A stretch of 64,000 nucleotides of DNA from Yponomeuta sedellus. Its lineage: Eukaryota; Arthropoda; Insecta; Lepidoptera; Yponomeutidae. This document shows, piece by piece, positions 51,582 to 60,419 of this stretch (the stretch's first letter is position 1; each line of letters begins with the position of its first letter). The DNA is taken from contig OW203732.1 of NCBI GenBank assembly GCA_934045075.1, positions 13,866,201 through 13,930,200 of the forward strand, in the 5' to 3' direction. The notes beneath the pieces were generated by a model. The model worked only from the letters and a program-made list of their open reading frames with translations, searched no databases and had not been told where the DNA came from. A program made the translations under genes and the position numbers.

Positions 51582-51645
51582 TGTCAAGCCACGTCAGAGG
51601 CCTTATGGGGGCTTGATAACTTCTGAGAGTAAGGCCCGCCTTAGC
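51582..51645 (+). mobile_element. SINE-B, inverted central fragment
   Basis: 'aagccacgtcagaggcctta' and 'ggcttgataacttctgagag' run in plus orientation directly after the minus copy, forming a small inverted pair. Confidence 0.65.
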
Positions 51646-51858
51646 CAGGAAAACATCGTGAGGAAACCAACCAAGCCGCGGGTTTTCTCACGATGTTTTC
51701 CTTCACCATTAGCGTGTGGTATTGCGACTACAAATTCGCAAATGTACGTAACTTTGAAATTAAACAAAATCATCGGTACATGCCCGCACTCGGGATCGAA
51801 CCTGGGGCTCTCGCTTCCCAGTCCATGCTTCTGCCCACTGAGCTACCACCTCTTATTA
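51645..51858 (-). mobile_element. SINE-I, head half
   Basis: Minus strand: head 'gaggtggtagctcagtggg', B box 'ccaggttcgatcccgagtgc' and body to 'accaagccgcgggttttctc'. A short palindrome 'aaaacatcgtgaggaaacc...ttttctcacgatgtttt' at the left end joins an inverted piece of the same body. Confidence 0.8.
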
Positions 51859-52079
51859 TTAAGAGTAGGTACCTAATACAAAATACATTGAATATATACC
51901 CCATCGACGATGCCAGTATCCCTTAGCAAACAACTGAAAGTTTACCCGTGTACGAAAGATCTTTAAGTTTTCTTTGTCACGTTCATTTTAGGGTTTCGTA
52001 GTCTCCCTCCGAAACGATAAGACAAAAATCAAGGCATAATAATGAACTTAAAAGAAAAACTATCACGGCTAAGTTTTAG

Positions 52080-52335
52080 TTAGTTAGACCTGAGATTTTC
52101 GCACTTAGCCTCATAGTTGGGCCATTGTACGTAGCAAGCGCTGAGGTACGTTAACACTTCGGACGTAAGGGTTTTCCTTACGATGTTTTCCTCCACAGTC
52201 AGCGAGCGGCATTGCTACTATTAACATGCGTGTACCTAACTTAGAAAACAAAGTCATTGGTGCATGCCGGGGTTTGAACCCACGACCTCCCGATTGAGAG
52301 GCTGGCGTTCTCCACCGCTCCGCTACCACCGCTAT
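52080..52335 (-). mobile_element. SINE-H, tRNA-headed
   Basis: Minus strand: head 'gcggtggtagcggagcggtg' with A box, 'ggaggtcgtgggttcaaacc' (B box), 'ccggcatgcaccaatgactt', 'gtagcaatgccgctcgctga', 'cgaagtgttaacgtacctca' and end 'gaggctaagtgcgaaaatct'. The core is shared with SINE-C and SINE-I. Confidence 0.82.
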
Positions 52336-52793
52336 CGTCGTCTGTCAGGTAATACTAGTAATAAGTTCTGTAAAGGATAAAACCCCCTCTGTCTACGGAA
52401 CCCTTCACTTCTCGTGGTGCAACACGCACTTGGCCGCTTTTGTAGCTTATTTATTCATCGGCCGTAAACACCCTGAGTGAGTGACCTTACGCGACTTTAG
52501 GGCAAACTTGTTGTGCCTTTTATACTTCTTTTACGAGTCAAAAAGGTCTTGTTAAAGCTTTACCTTTGTTTAAATTTAAAAATTCACGGTCAGTTACTGT
52601 CTCCGCTTGACAAGACTTTTAAGTTGTTTGATCTTTGCTCTCTTTCTATGGGTTTATTTGGACAGGATTTTTTTGTAAGACTATTGAAGGTAACATCGGT
52701 CTAAACAATAAAAATATGACAAAAATAAAAAAAAAACGCGCGTTTGTTGTTACCACTTATCGTATATTACTTTTTAAATTGTACTATTTGTTT

Positions 52794-52984
52794 AAAAACC
52801 AATTGAGCCAGCGCTCCGTGCCAGCGCTCTATCCAACTGAGCTAATGAGCGACTCACCGGCATCAGTGAAATTTCGAACCTCAGAGGTCACGGGTTCGAA
52901 TCCCAGCAATGGGTGGAATTTTTAGCCTCTAAATAGGTTTTTGAAATTGCCCTTAGCACGGGTTAGTGCATTAAAAATAGTATA
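52794..52984 (+). mobile_element. SINE-A, inverted 5' part plus 3' end
   Basis: Flanked by the 11-bp ACTATTTGTTT (52783-52793 and 52985-52995). Left: minus A-box half ('ctatccaactgagctaatga', 'cgactcaccggcatcagtga'). Right: plus B-box half ('cacgggttcgaatcccagca'), 'agcctctaaataggttttt' and the 3' end. The tRNA-like module is split between the two orientations. Confidence 0.87.
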
Positions 52985-53264
52985 ACTATTTGTTTGGTTA
53001 GGTTAATCTACCGTATTATTTTATTTTATTTTTATCTATTAAAGGAAAACAATTGTACAACACAGTCACAAGCAAGAAAAGTCTTACATGGATATATATG
53101 TAATGTCATTAGCGGCGTTTTCTACAGATTAGTACAAGAGTTAAAAAATAAAATCTCACTATTATATGCCCCGATAGATACATAGAGAACACTTGATTGT
53201 ACATAACAATGAAAATTACACAGATATTTCTTATTCTAAGAGTACAGACGATAATAGTGAGATA

Positions 53265-53450
53265 GAAGGCAGTCGTTAAGCCACGTCAGAGGCCTTAGGG
53301 CAGCTTGAAAACTTCTGACAGTAAGACCAGCCACTAGTCTTGCAAGCCTCCACCAATCCGGACTTGGCCCCCGTGGTGGAGTATGACCTGTACCTTCCAC
53401 AGGGAGAGACCCGTGCACCTCGGTGGGGACATTATGGGTTGATGATGATT
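53265..53450 (+). mobile_element. SINE-B, 3' part ('tgatgatgat' subfamily)
   Basis: 'agtcgttaagccacgtcaga', 'ccttagggcagcttgaaaac', 'cacctcggtggggacattat' and 'gggttgatgatgatta'. Confidence 0.77.
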
Positions 53451-53544
53451 ACATTATATCGTCTGAAAATTTCAAGTTGCTTTCTTACGGTACGAAAAAC
53501 AGAGTTTGTGATTTGTTTGTTGCATCCCGATCGTCGGAAGTTAA

Positions 53545-53705
53545 CCAGGGTTTGTTTCATAGAACTAAAATTCATGGCTTACTTTGACAATTCAATTTAC
53601 ATTTCAAAGTCGATTAAACCACATATTAACAAGTAAACTATGCCGCACAATGTTCCTCGAATTGTCATATTAAACGACGAATTGGCTCCGCTCAGGTTGA
53701 CTCTG
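53545..53705 (+). mobile_element. TIR element relative of 39625-39970
   Basis: 'gtttgtttcatagaactaaa' and 'caattcaatttacatttcaa' then 'aacaagtaaactatgccgca' follow the block order of the element at 39.6 kb. The right end is degraded. Confidence 0.45.
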
Positions 53706-53863
53706 GAGCCGGCATAGGGAATTGCGAATGACGAGAACATGAGGGAAAGGCCCTATACTCAAGTGGGTAGCGTGATGATTATGATGGGACTCAAGCTCAA
53801 ATAACTTTGAAAACTCGGGTGGCTACCGTGGATGAAGTGGACAAATGAAATAACTCGCTTAAA

Positions 53864-54250
53864 GGCCTGCGCAGACGAGGTACTATCCCCGGTACTTTTT
53901 TGTCCGTCGATATAGATCTCTTATAAATTTTATTGAATAACGCGCACGAAGGACTAAAAGTACCCCGTACAAAAAGTCCTTCAAGTTACCGAAGACATCA
54001 AAATACCGGACTGGACAAAAGTTCGGTGTTTTCTTTTACAACGTCTTTTCTTCTTTAATTTCATGTAAATTACAACACAACGTAATCTCAGAATATTTGC
54101 TTGCATAGTGTGCGCTTCACTCACTTTCCGGGGAACAAATGACCGCACACCGTAGGCGTTGAGGCCGCGACAAAGTACTTGGAGGACATTTTTTACCCGA
54201 TTCAGGGACATTTGTCCCCAGGGGACAAAAGTCCCTCGTCTGCGCAGGCC
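53864..54250. mobile_element. MITE, 387 bp, TTAAA target duplication
   Basis: Inverted ends GGCCTGCGCAGACGAGG (left from 53864, right to 54250) flanked by TTAAA (53859-53863 and 54251-54255). Subterminal inverted motifs also occur: 'ccccggtact'/'agtaccccg' and 'ggacatttgtccccagggga'. No coding capacity. The TTAA core would also suit a Kolobok or piggyBac-type target (with shifted ends), and the GGCC start suits Harbinger-like ends; the superfamily is not decided. Confidence 0.82.
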
Positions 54251-54387
54251 TTAAATAATCAAATGTCCGAAACGTTCTGTCGCTGTACCAGCTATGCAGC
54301 TTTTTGATACCTAGGGGGTGTCTTAATTTCACGCGAACTGTTCAAATAAAGAAAAAAAGATGCGTCTTTTCTCACACAAGTATTGGT

Positions 54388-54569
54388 TACACTATTTTTA
54401 TTTTTAATGCACTAACCCGTGCTAAGGAACAAATTTAAAAACCTATTTAGAGGCTAAAAATTTCACCCATGCCGAGATTCGAACCCGCAACCTCTGGTAC
54501 GGATAGCCAGAGGTTGCGGGTTCGAATCTCGGCATGGGTGAAATTTTTAGCCTCTAAATAGGTTTTTAA
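54388..54569 (-). mobile_element. SINE-A, palindromic tRNA-like copy
   Basis: Flanked by the perfect 12-bp ACAAGTATTGGT (54376-54387 and 54570-54581). The left part is the 3' end and tRNA-like 3' half in minus orientation, the right part the same half in plus orientation. About 59 bp of each side are exact reverse complements around a loop of about 9 nt ('tacggatag'). Both arms carry the same private base (cgagattcgaac / gttcgaatctcgg), unlike other copies. Confidence 0.9.
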
Positions 54570-54794
54570 ACAAGTATTGGTGTTGGTGGTGGTGTGTTCG
54601 TATCTTGCTTCTGCTTGAAAAAGTGTGAGGGACGGCGGTGCATTAACTAGCTGCATGGTGCTTGTGGGATATTTGACGAAATTCACTCGTAGCAAAGTAA
54701 TTTTCACATTTTAATGCTATTAAAGATTTCCGCAAAGTAACGCCTAATTCCATAAAATATCTAAAAAATAAGAGTAATAAAAGAGGGATGTCTG

Positions 54795-54865
54795 CGGTAG
54801 ACACGAGTGGTATTTAAGACTATACTCTTTAAAAGAAGGTCTGTGCCCTGTTAGGTTTCATGTAA
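54795..54865 (+). mobile_element. SINE-C, degraded tail
   Basis: 'gtagacacgagtggtattta', 'agactatactctttaaaaga' and 'aggtctgtgccctgttag'. Confidence 0.45.
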
Positions 54866-54869
54866 AAAA

Positions 54870-55790
54870 GGTAAGGGTTAATGTATGTATGGGTTGTCAC
54901 TTACTATTCAAAATCTTTGAAATGTTTTTTTAAGTGTGTAACAACACCTTGTTAAGCCTTTATGTCATCCCGAATAGTGATAACTCAGTCGTTGGTTTTA
55001 CTTTTTATATATTTAATAAATCCTCCTACTAATATTTTAAATGTGAAAGTTTGTGAAGATGTTTGGATGTTGTTTACCCAATCACGCAATAACGGCTGAA
55101 CAGAGAACATGAAATTTGGCGTGCAGATAGACAAAGATCTGAATTGTGACATAGGATACTTGATATCTCGGTAATGCATCCTACAAAAATCCTGCACAGA
55201 CGAAGACGTGGGCACCTGCTAAGTAATAAGAAATAAAAAAATATCGTGACCGTTTTCAAAATATTGCTCTCCTGTTTAAACGTTTGATTGTTGGAACTTG
55301 AAAAAACTTACGGTAGTAACAAATATAATGAAAAAAACGGGTCTCTTCCTGCGTAGCAGGAAGGTTAGTGGAGAACGAATGAAAGAATAGAAAGTCTTAG
55401 GAAGCATTTTTATTCACAGCATCTGCAGTAAAAATCACTAAAAAAGGGAGAATATACGTTCGTTAGTTTCATTTTCAATTTCATATTACCCGAGGAAGAG
55501 TAATTTTTAAATCAAAATTACCATTCCTCACATTTTTACCTACATCCCCTTAAAGAGGTTATGAAGTGAATCTAGCAAAAAATATGGCTTTACTTACACA
55601 ATACCCTATATAGTAATTGCATGCTTGTTGGAAAGGAATATAGCAGAAATGGCGCTGGAGAAATTATCTCCCGCCAGCTACGCTCTAGAGGTAAATGACG
55701 ACTCAAAACTTCCACTTACAGCAGCGGCCACATTACTGGAATGTTCCACAATAGAGTATTGCCTGCCTTGTTGGTGTAGCGGTTTATTAC
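54870..55790. other. Mostly unrecognised; SINE-B crumb at 55337-55374
   Basis: 'gggtctcttcctgcgtagca' and 'ggaaggttagtgg' are a 38-bp piece of the SINE-B tail on the minus strand. The rest shows no feature. Confidence 0.4.
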
Positions 55791-56121
55791 TTATCTTCTA
55801 GCATGAAAGTCGTTGGTTTGATTACCACTAAAGGTATCACTACTTTGATTGGTTCTACCGGCCTCAGTCAAGGTATTTTCTCATGTTTATTATGTGTTTG
55901 GCTGGTTACCGCAGCACACGGTATCATAGTAACGACCTATTTTGGTCGTCTCCGGGAGAAAAAGAAAATGGACTTAATCACCATGCATACCTTATAATTT
56001 GTCATGTATCGTGATGATGTCATGACTTGAGTATTGTGCCTAAATAAATGTTTTATCTATCTATCAAGCCCTTTCTTATAATTGGGGCGCTACCCCTTTC
56101 ACTTTCCACATCGGCGTAAGA

Positions 56122-56255
56122 TCGTCGTCAGGCTATACAAGTCCACTGCTGGACATAACCCTCCCCTAAAGATCGCCATGTTGTGCTATCATAGGGGGTA
56201 ATGCCCATAATCCCCACGCTGGGCATGCAGGTTGGGGATCGCAGTTCGGCGTAAG
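56122..56255 (-). mobile_element. RTE LINE 3' tail (family D)
   Basis: 'tcgtcgtcaggctatacaag', 'tccactgctggacataaccc', 'gtgctatcatagggggtaat' and 'ggcatgcaggttggggatcg'. Confidence 0.75.
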
Positions 56256-56535
56256 ATAGCTGGATGAAAATACTCTCTAGTATTGTGCTCGCCAATGAAA
56301 AAAATATTTTAGTACATTTTCATTCATTCATTTATTTGTTCTTTCTTTCCTTCATAATTGGCGGATTCAAGTTTCGATAAGTAAACACCGCTGGTACCGT
56401 TGATTTGTGTATGTTGTTTTCTACTCTTTCAGCTGACTGAAGACAAGTAACTCATTAGGTTCCTACGAAAATCAAACTAACAAGAGATCCCAGCTCATTA
56501 GCGTAGATCTCCGTAATCTATAGCGTTTCAACCAA

Positions 56536-56690
56536 TGTTATTTGCCCAATAATTGTAGTGTAAATTCAGCTACAGATTCAATCTAACCAAGTTTAACAGA
56601 ACTCCGTAACCCCTTTGTGCAGTCAAAAGGCATGTAAACAATTTTTTAATGGTATTCGTACCATCAAGTACCATTTTTATTGTTGATACC
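56536..56690 (+). repeat. Direct repeat, left copy (partner 57097-57245)
   Basis: 'tatttgcccaataattgtag' to 'ccatcaagtaccattt' recurs at 57097-57245 with about 80 percent identity by eye. SINE-B (56690-56900 and 57048-57096) lies between the copies. Confidence 0.75.
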
Positions 56691-57096
56691 ATTCCTTTGT
56701 ATATCCACTGCTGGCGCACGGGTCTCTTCCTGCATCGCAGGAAGGTTAGGCCACACTCTACCACCGAGTTAGTGGAGGCTTGTAAGAAAGTGGCGTGCGT
56801 TACAGTTATCAAGCCGCCCATAAGGCGTCTGACACGGCTTTACGACTGCCATTACGTGACAGCCGGCACCAACCTCTTAGCGTGCCTTGCGAAGCATGAA
56901 AGGGTCTGTTCTAAGGAATAGTCGCGGAGAAAACCTCTAGCAGTGTTCCGAACTCAGCTCAACCCAATTAAATCCTTCTCGCGGCCTCATTCTCGAAGTT
57001 GTTTCTTACCTGTTGGATAGTCTGCTCTACGTAGATATATTCATCTGACCGCACCTGGTGTTGCTTTTCCAATCACTCGGTTCGACTAGGCCAATA
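56690..57096 (-). mobile_element. SINE-B interrupted by 145 bp
   Basis: The tail and body run from 56690 to about 56900 ('gcgtgccttgcgaagcatga'); the head resumes at 57048 ('gaccgcacctggtgttgctt', 'ccaatcactcggttcgacta'). The intervening 56901-57047 matches no repeat I recognise. Confidence 0.75.
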
Positions 57097-57245
57097 TTAT
57101 TTGCCCAATAATTGAAGTGTAAATACCGCTACAGATTCAAACCAACCAGTTTAATTGCAAACAGAGCTCCGTAACCCCTTCGCGCAGTCATAGGGAGCGC
57201 AAACAATTTGCTGATGGCACACGTCCCATCACGTACCATTGATTT
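57097..57245 (+). repeat. Direct repeat, right copy (partner 56536-56690)
   Basis: 'tatttgcccaataattgaag', 'cgctacagattcaaaccaac', 'gagctccgtaaccccttcgc' and 'gtcccatcacgtaccatt' follow the order of the left copy. Confidence 0.75.
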
Positions 57246-57249
57246 GATG

Positions 57250-58075
57250 AAATAAACGTTCGGCGGAAACGTTCCCAATGAAAACCTTGCTTTGAGTTCG
57301 GACAAACACGGGCTAGTGTCAACAAATGCTGTTTGATTTAGGGCGTGCGAGCCAAACGCGGCAACTTTCCAATATGAAATGACTCTCGTAAATAATAAAA
57401 GTTGCCTCTCCAAGAGACGTGTTGGCTTCGGCCATTGTTTTCCATCTGGAGATGGATATTCCGTTAAACATCATTAGGTTTTATTTATGACACCCAGACG
57501 ACGGGAGGCCTTGTGATAATATTGTAAGCGGATAAAGTGACGAAGTCGACGGAGTAGAGATGCCACCCAGTTTGCGTAGCTACTCGGGTGGCAAGGTTAA
57601 CGCCAGTTTACCTATATGTCGGTAAGAAGTAAGTACAGTATTACACATCATAAAAGTCCCTTCGGGAATCTACGTTCGCGCAGACTAGGAAGTAGTGTAT
57701 CGAAAGTACCCGAAGCTATAAGTACATTCAACATGATCTTTAACCGATACGGATAAGGTGCAGAATTGATTGCCGCAGTAGCGCTACCTATTTTGCTCAC
57801 ACAATATTGCCAAACGAATAGTCATCTGCATCGATGACGTTGAATCAACCAATAGCAACAAAGGCGCGCGGCCTGCCATAAAATGAAACTATCTGATTGG
57901 TCGATCAACTTGCCGCACATCCAAAATTTGTTCATCTGCGCAGGAGACTTATTTCTTGTGTAGCACTGTACCTACTTTATTAAAACAAAGGGACGAATAC
58001 GGTGAGTTTTGAAAGTGCTATAACGCTGCGATAAACGTTGTAGTTAATAACAATAACTTACACTGAACAAAATCA
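57250..58075. other. No recognisable gene; small hairpin at 57560-57592
   Basis: 'gccaccc' and 'gggtggc' pair around a 17-nt loop. The short word 'cacccagttt' also occurs at 18220. Nothing else stands out. Confidence 0.4.
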
Positions 58076-58077
58076 CT

Positions 58078-58330
58078 TGACCTGGTCCCAAACTAGAATA
58101 CCTTGTACTATGGTAACCAGGCAAGGGCGTCACAAATATGGAAATACACCACCAATGACTTTGTTTTCTAAGCTATGTACATTTGTGAAGGTATAGTAGC
58201 AATACCATTCGCTAATAGTGACGGAAAACGTTGCGAGAAACCCTAGCGTCTGAAGTGTAGACATAACCTCAGCGTTTGCTACTACAATAGCCCAACTATG
58301 AGGCTAAGTGCAGAAATCTCACCCCCGACT
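58078..58330 (+). mobile_element. Repeat P fragment followed by SINE-H body
   Basis: 58078-58140 is repeat P ('gcctggttaccatagtacaa' on the minus strand). From 58143 the SINE-H body runs in plus orientation: 'caatgactttgttttctaag', 'gtagcaataccattcgctaa', 'gcgagaaaccctagcgtctg', 'cccaactatgaggctaagtg'. The tRNA head is missing. Confidence 0.7.
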
Positions 58331-58397
58331 CACTACGAGTATTGTATGGAATCAGGCGTTACTTTGTGGAAATCCATAATAACATTAAAATGTGAAA

Positions 58398-58761
58398 ATT
58401 ATTTTCTTTTTAATGCACTAACCCGTGCTAAGGACAATTTTAAAAACCTATATTTTTTTAAATTGTCCTTAGCACGGGTTAGTGCATTATAAAGAAAATA
58501 ATCATGTGGGGTACAGTGATATCATTCCGACGTAAAAACCTAACTGCAAAGTAGGTACCTACTCGGGGCGGCAAATGATGCAAATTACTTCAGCCAGATG
58601 TCGCTGCCTGTACGTAATACAGAGAATATTGTAAAGAGGTTCAAAATTTCACTGATGCCGGTCAGTCGCCCATTAGCTCAGTTGGAAAGAGCGCTGGCAC
58701 GGATAGCCAGAGGTCGCGGGTTCGAATCCCGGCATGGGTGGACTTTTTGGCCTCTAAATAG
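58398..58761 (+). mobile_element. SINE-A with palindromic 3'-end leader
   Basis: Flanked by ATGTGAAA (58390-58397 and 58762-58769). The leader is the 3' end in minus orientation followed by the same in plus orientation ('aatgcactaacccgtgctaa' and its complement), then a full unit: 'atcatgtggggtacagtgat', 'gtcgctgcctgtacgtaata' and a tRNA-like module (58667-58742) with a well-paired anticodon stem. Confidence 0.85.
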
Positions 58762-59149
58762 ATGTGAAATAGACTTTGTTAAATTCCGCCAGAAAATCCA
58801 CAAGCACCTTAGGCTCAAAAGTGAGCCTGAGGAAGCCTGAGGATGCCTCGTGTTAGAGGCGAAACGCGTCGCGCATTTTCTCACAGATGTCTTGGTGTCG
58901 GTTATGGTGTGCTCGTGTCTTGCTTCTGCTTGAAAAAGTGGGAGGGAGGGCGGGGTATTAACTAACCGCATGGTGCTTGTGGGATTTTTGACAGAATTTA
59001 GCAAAGTAATTTTCACATTTTAATACCCGACTAACTACTTACTTTTATATCTGTTTTAGTATAAATACTTGGCTGAAAGCTAGTTATATAGAACATAAGT
59101 TGCTAAAGGACTCTCTTTAACACGAAAAAAAAGTACATAGGTACTCGTG

Positions 59150-59665
59150 CATTATTTTTACCTTTCCCGAACCCGTGCGTTCTCTTTCCCAACTGTTAAA
59201 ATAATGTCTATTAAAAAGAAACCCAACCATGGAGTTTTTTCTAAAAAAAATCATAGAAGTTTATGATTCATGCAAATACGTATATTTTTAAAAGGAAGCT
59301 ACTAATTAGTTTCAATATCAGATTTAATGATTTGATTCAATGAGTTAGGTTAGGTTTCATTTCATTTCATCTCATTAAATTTTATTTTCATTTCATATCA
59401 ATAAAAAAATCTACTGAAGACTTGGCTGAATGGCCATAGTTCCCTTTGCCTACCAGAATGGGTGAAGAAGAAAAAAACTCTGCTTATATTCTTTTACGGT
59501 TGGCACCATTTTCCAAAAAAAATCTTTATTAAATTGCTTCATTTTTTCGCAACTGTATAAAAAATAGTCGTTCAGTACACGTGCGGAACCGTCATTGCAA
59601 CTTGTTCCGACATTTGTCGGAACTCTTTGCAATGACAGCTTTTCCGCACTTGTAATAAAATATAC
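59150..59665 (+). repeat. Repeat M, copy 2
   Basis: Direct-orientation relative of 49885-50405, similar over its whole length with an inserted 'atgcaaatacgtatattttt' near 59272. It ends in the well-preserved hairpin at 59581-59649. Confidence 0.82.
59581..59649. repeat. 69-nt hairpin at the end of repeat M
   Basis: Three stem blocks pair in order: GTGCGGAA with TTCCGCAC, GTCATTGCAA with TTGCAATGAC, and GTTCCGACA with TGTCGGAAC. The loop is 2 nt and the internal bulges are small. In copy 1 (50324-50393) several pairs are lost. Confidence 0.9.
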
Positions 59666-59714
59666 TATTTCAGAACGGCAAATCCATCAAGAAGCTGTTA
59701 ACCCTTCTCGCGTT

Positions 59715-59795
59715 TAGTGTACATACGTCTGTACACTAATCAGCCCGGCCGCGCGCAATCCCCCAAGCGCTTAGTGTACAGACGTATGTACACTA
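59715..59795. repeat. Inverted repeat of palindromes
   Basis: tagtgtacatacgtctgtac... (59715-59739) and its exact reverse complement (59771-59795) flank a GC-rich 31-bp spacer. Each arm is itself a palindrome (tagtgtaca-tacgtc-tgtacacta). Confidence 0.92.
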
Positions 59796-59825
59796 TGCAA
59801 CGCTCAGATTGGACTCTTTTTATCT

Positions 59826-60242
59826 ATGCTCTGTGCATTCTCTATGGACAATATCTGTTGTTTTATTGGCCAATGGTTAGTAAGGATTACTTTCGCCAAC
59901 CAATCAAATGACGTGACGTGGAAAAAAATTGAATTATCATCGAAACCACATGAGCTTGCTAGGTCAGACGCCATTTTGCGTTTTTGTCGTGAGTTGCTCC
60001 GCTCGCTAAAGTTTTATAAGTTATTTAGAGAAGGCAACGCTGCGTATTTGTTCATGTGTTATATATCAAATTACTGGGAAAAGTGTGTAGATTATGTTTC
60101 AAATAATAGTTTTGTTGTATTTGATGGAAAAGAAAGTGAAAAAAGCCTCGAACTTTTAGCCCGGATTGTGCCGCTTGTATGGGCGGTCAGTGTCATTTTA
60201 TCTCTTCCTGGTAATTATTCATTTATAGCTTTATTTTGGTGA
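59826..60242 (+). CDS. Hypothetical open frame, 138 codons
   Basis: The longest non-repeat open frame of the window in ordinary GC content. It has a Cys/Phe-rich start, a basic-amphipathic middle ('RFCRELLRSLKFYKLFREGN'), an acidic stretch ('VFDGKESEKSLELLARIV') and a hydrophobic end ('PLVWAVSVILSLPGNYSFIA'), which could form a membrane segment. No family is recognised. It may instead be a 5' UTR or promoter region of the exon proposed at 60368. Confidence 0.2.
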   Translation: MLCAFSMDNICCFIGQWLVRITFANQSNDVTWKKIELSSKPHELARSDAILRFCRELLRSLKFYKLFREGNAAYLFMCYISNYWEKCVDYVSNNSFVVFDGKESEKSLELLARIVPLVWAVSVILSLPGNYSFIALFW

Positions 60243-60367
60243 ATTAGAGTATGAAAATTGTGTAAACAGTAATAGATAATATGCAGATCATATTATAAGT
60301 GTTAGTTCAGTGCTAGTGAATGAGTAATTAGTGAAAATAGTGAGACAAAGTTCAAAGTAGTGTCAAA

Positions 60368-60409
60368 ATGGCGTGGATAGTGAAATTCATCTCGTCATTT
60401 GAATATCAT
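60368..60409 (+). CDS. Candidate first coding exon (hypothetical gene)
   Basis: ATG in good insect context (tcaaaATGg) opens 'MAWIVKFISSFEYH', followed directly by a consensus donor gtaagt at 60410. The AG-rich upstream tract ('gtgaaaatagtgagacaaag') looks like a 5' UTR. No downstream exon can be matched inside the window. Based on sequence signals only. Confidence 0.2.
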
Positions 60410-60419
60410 GTAAGTTTAT

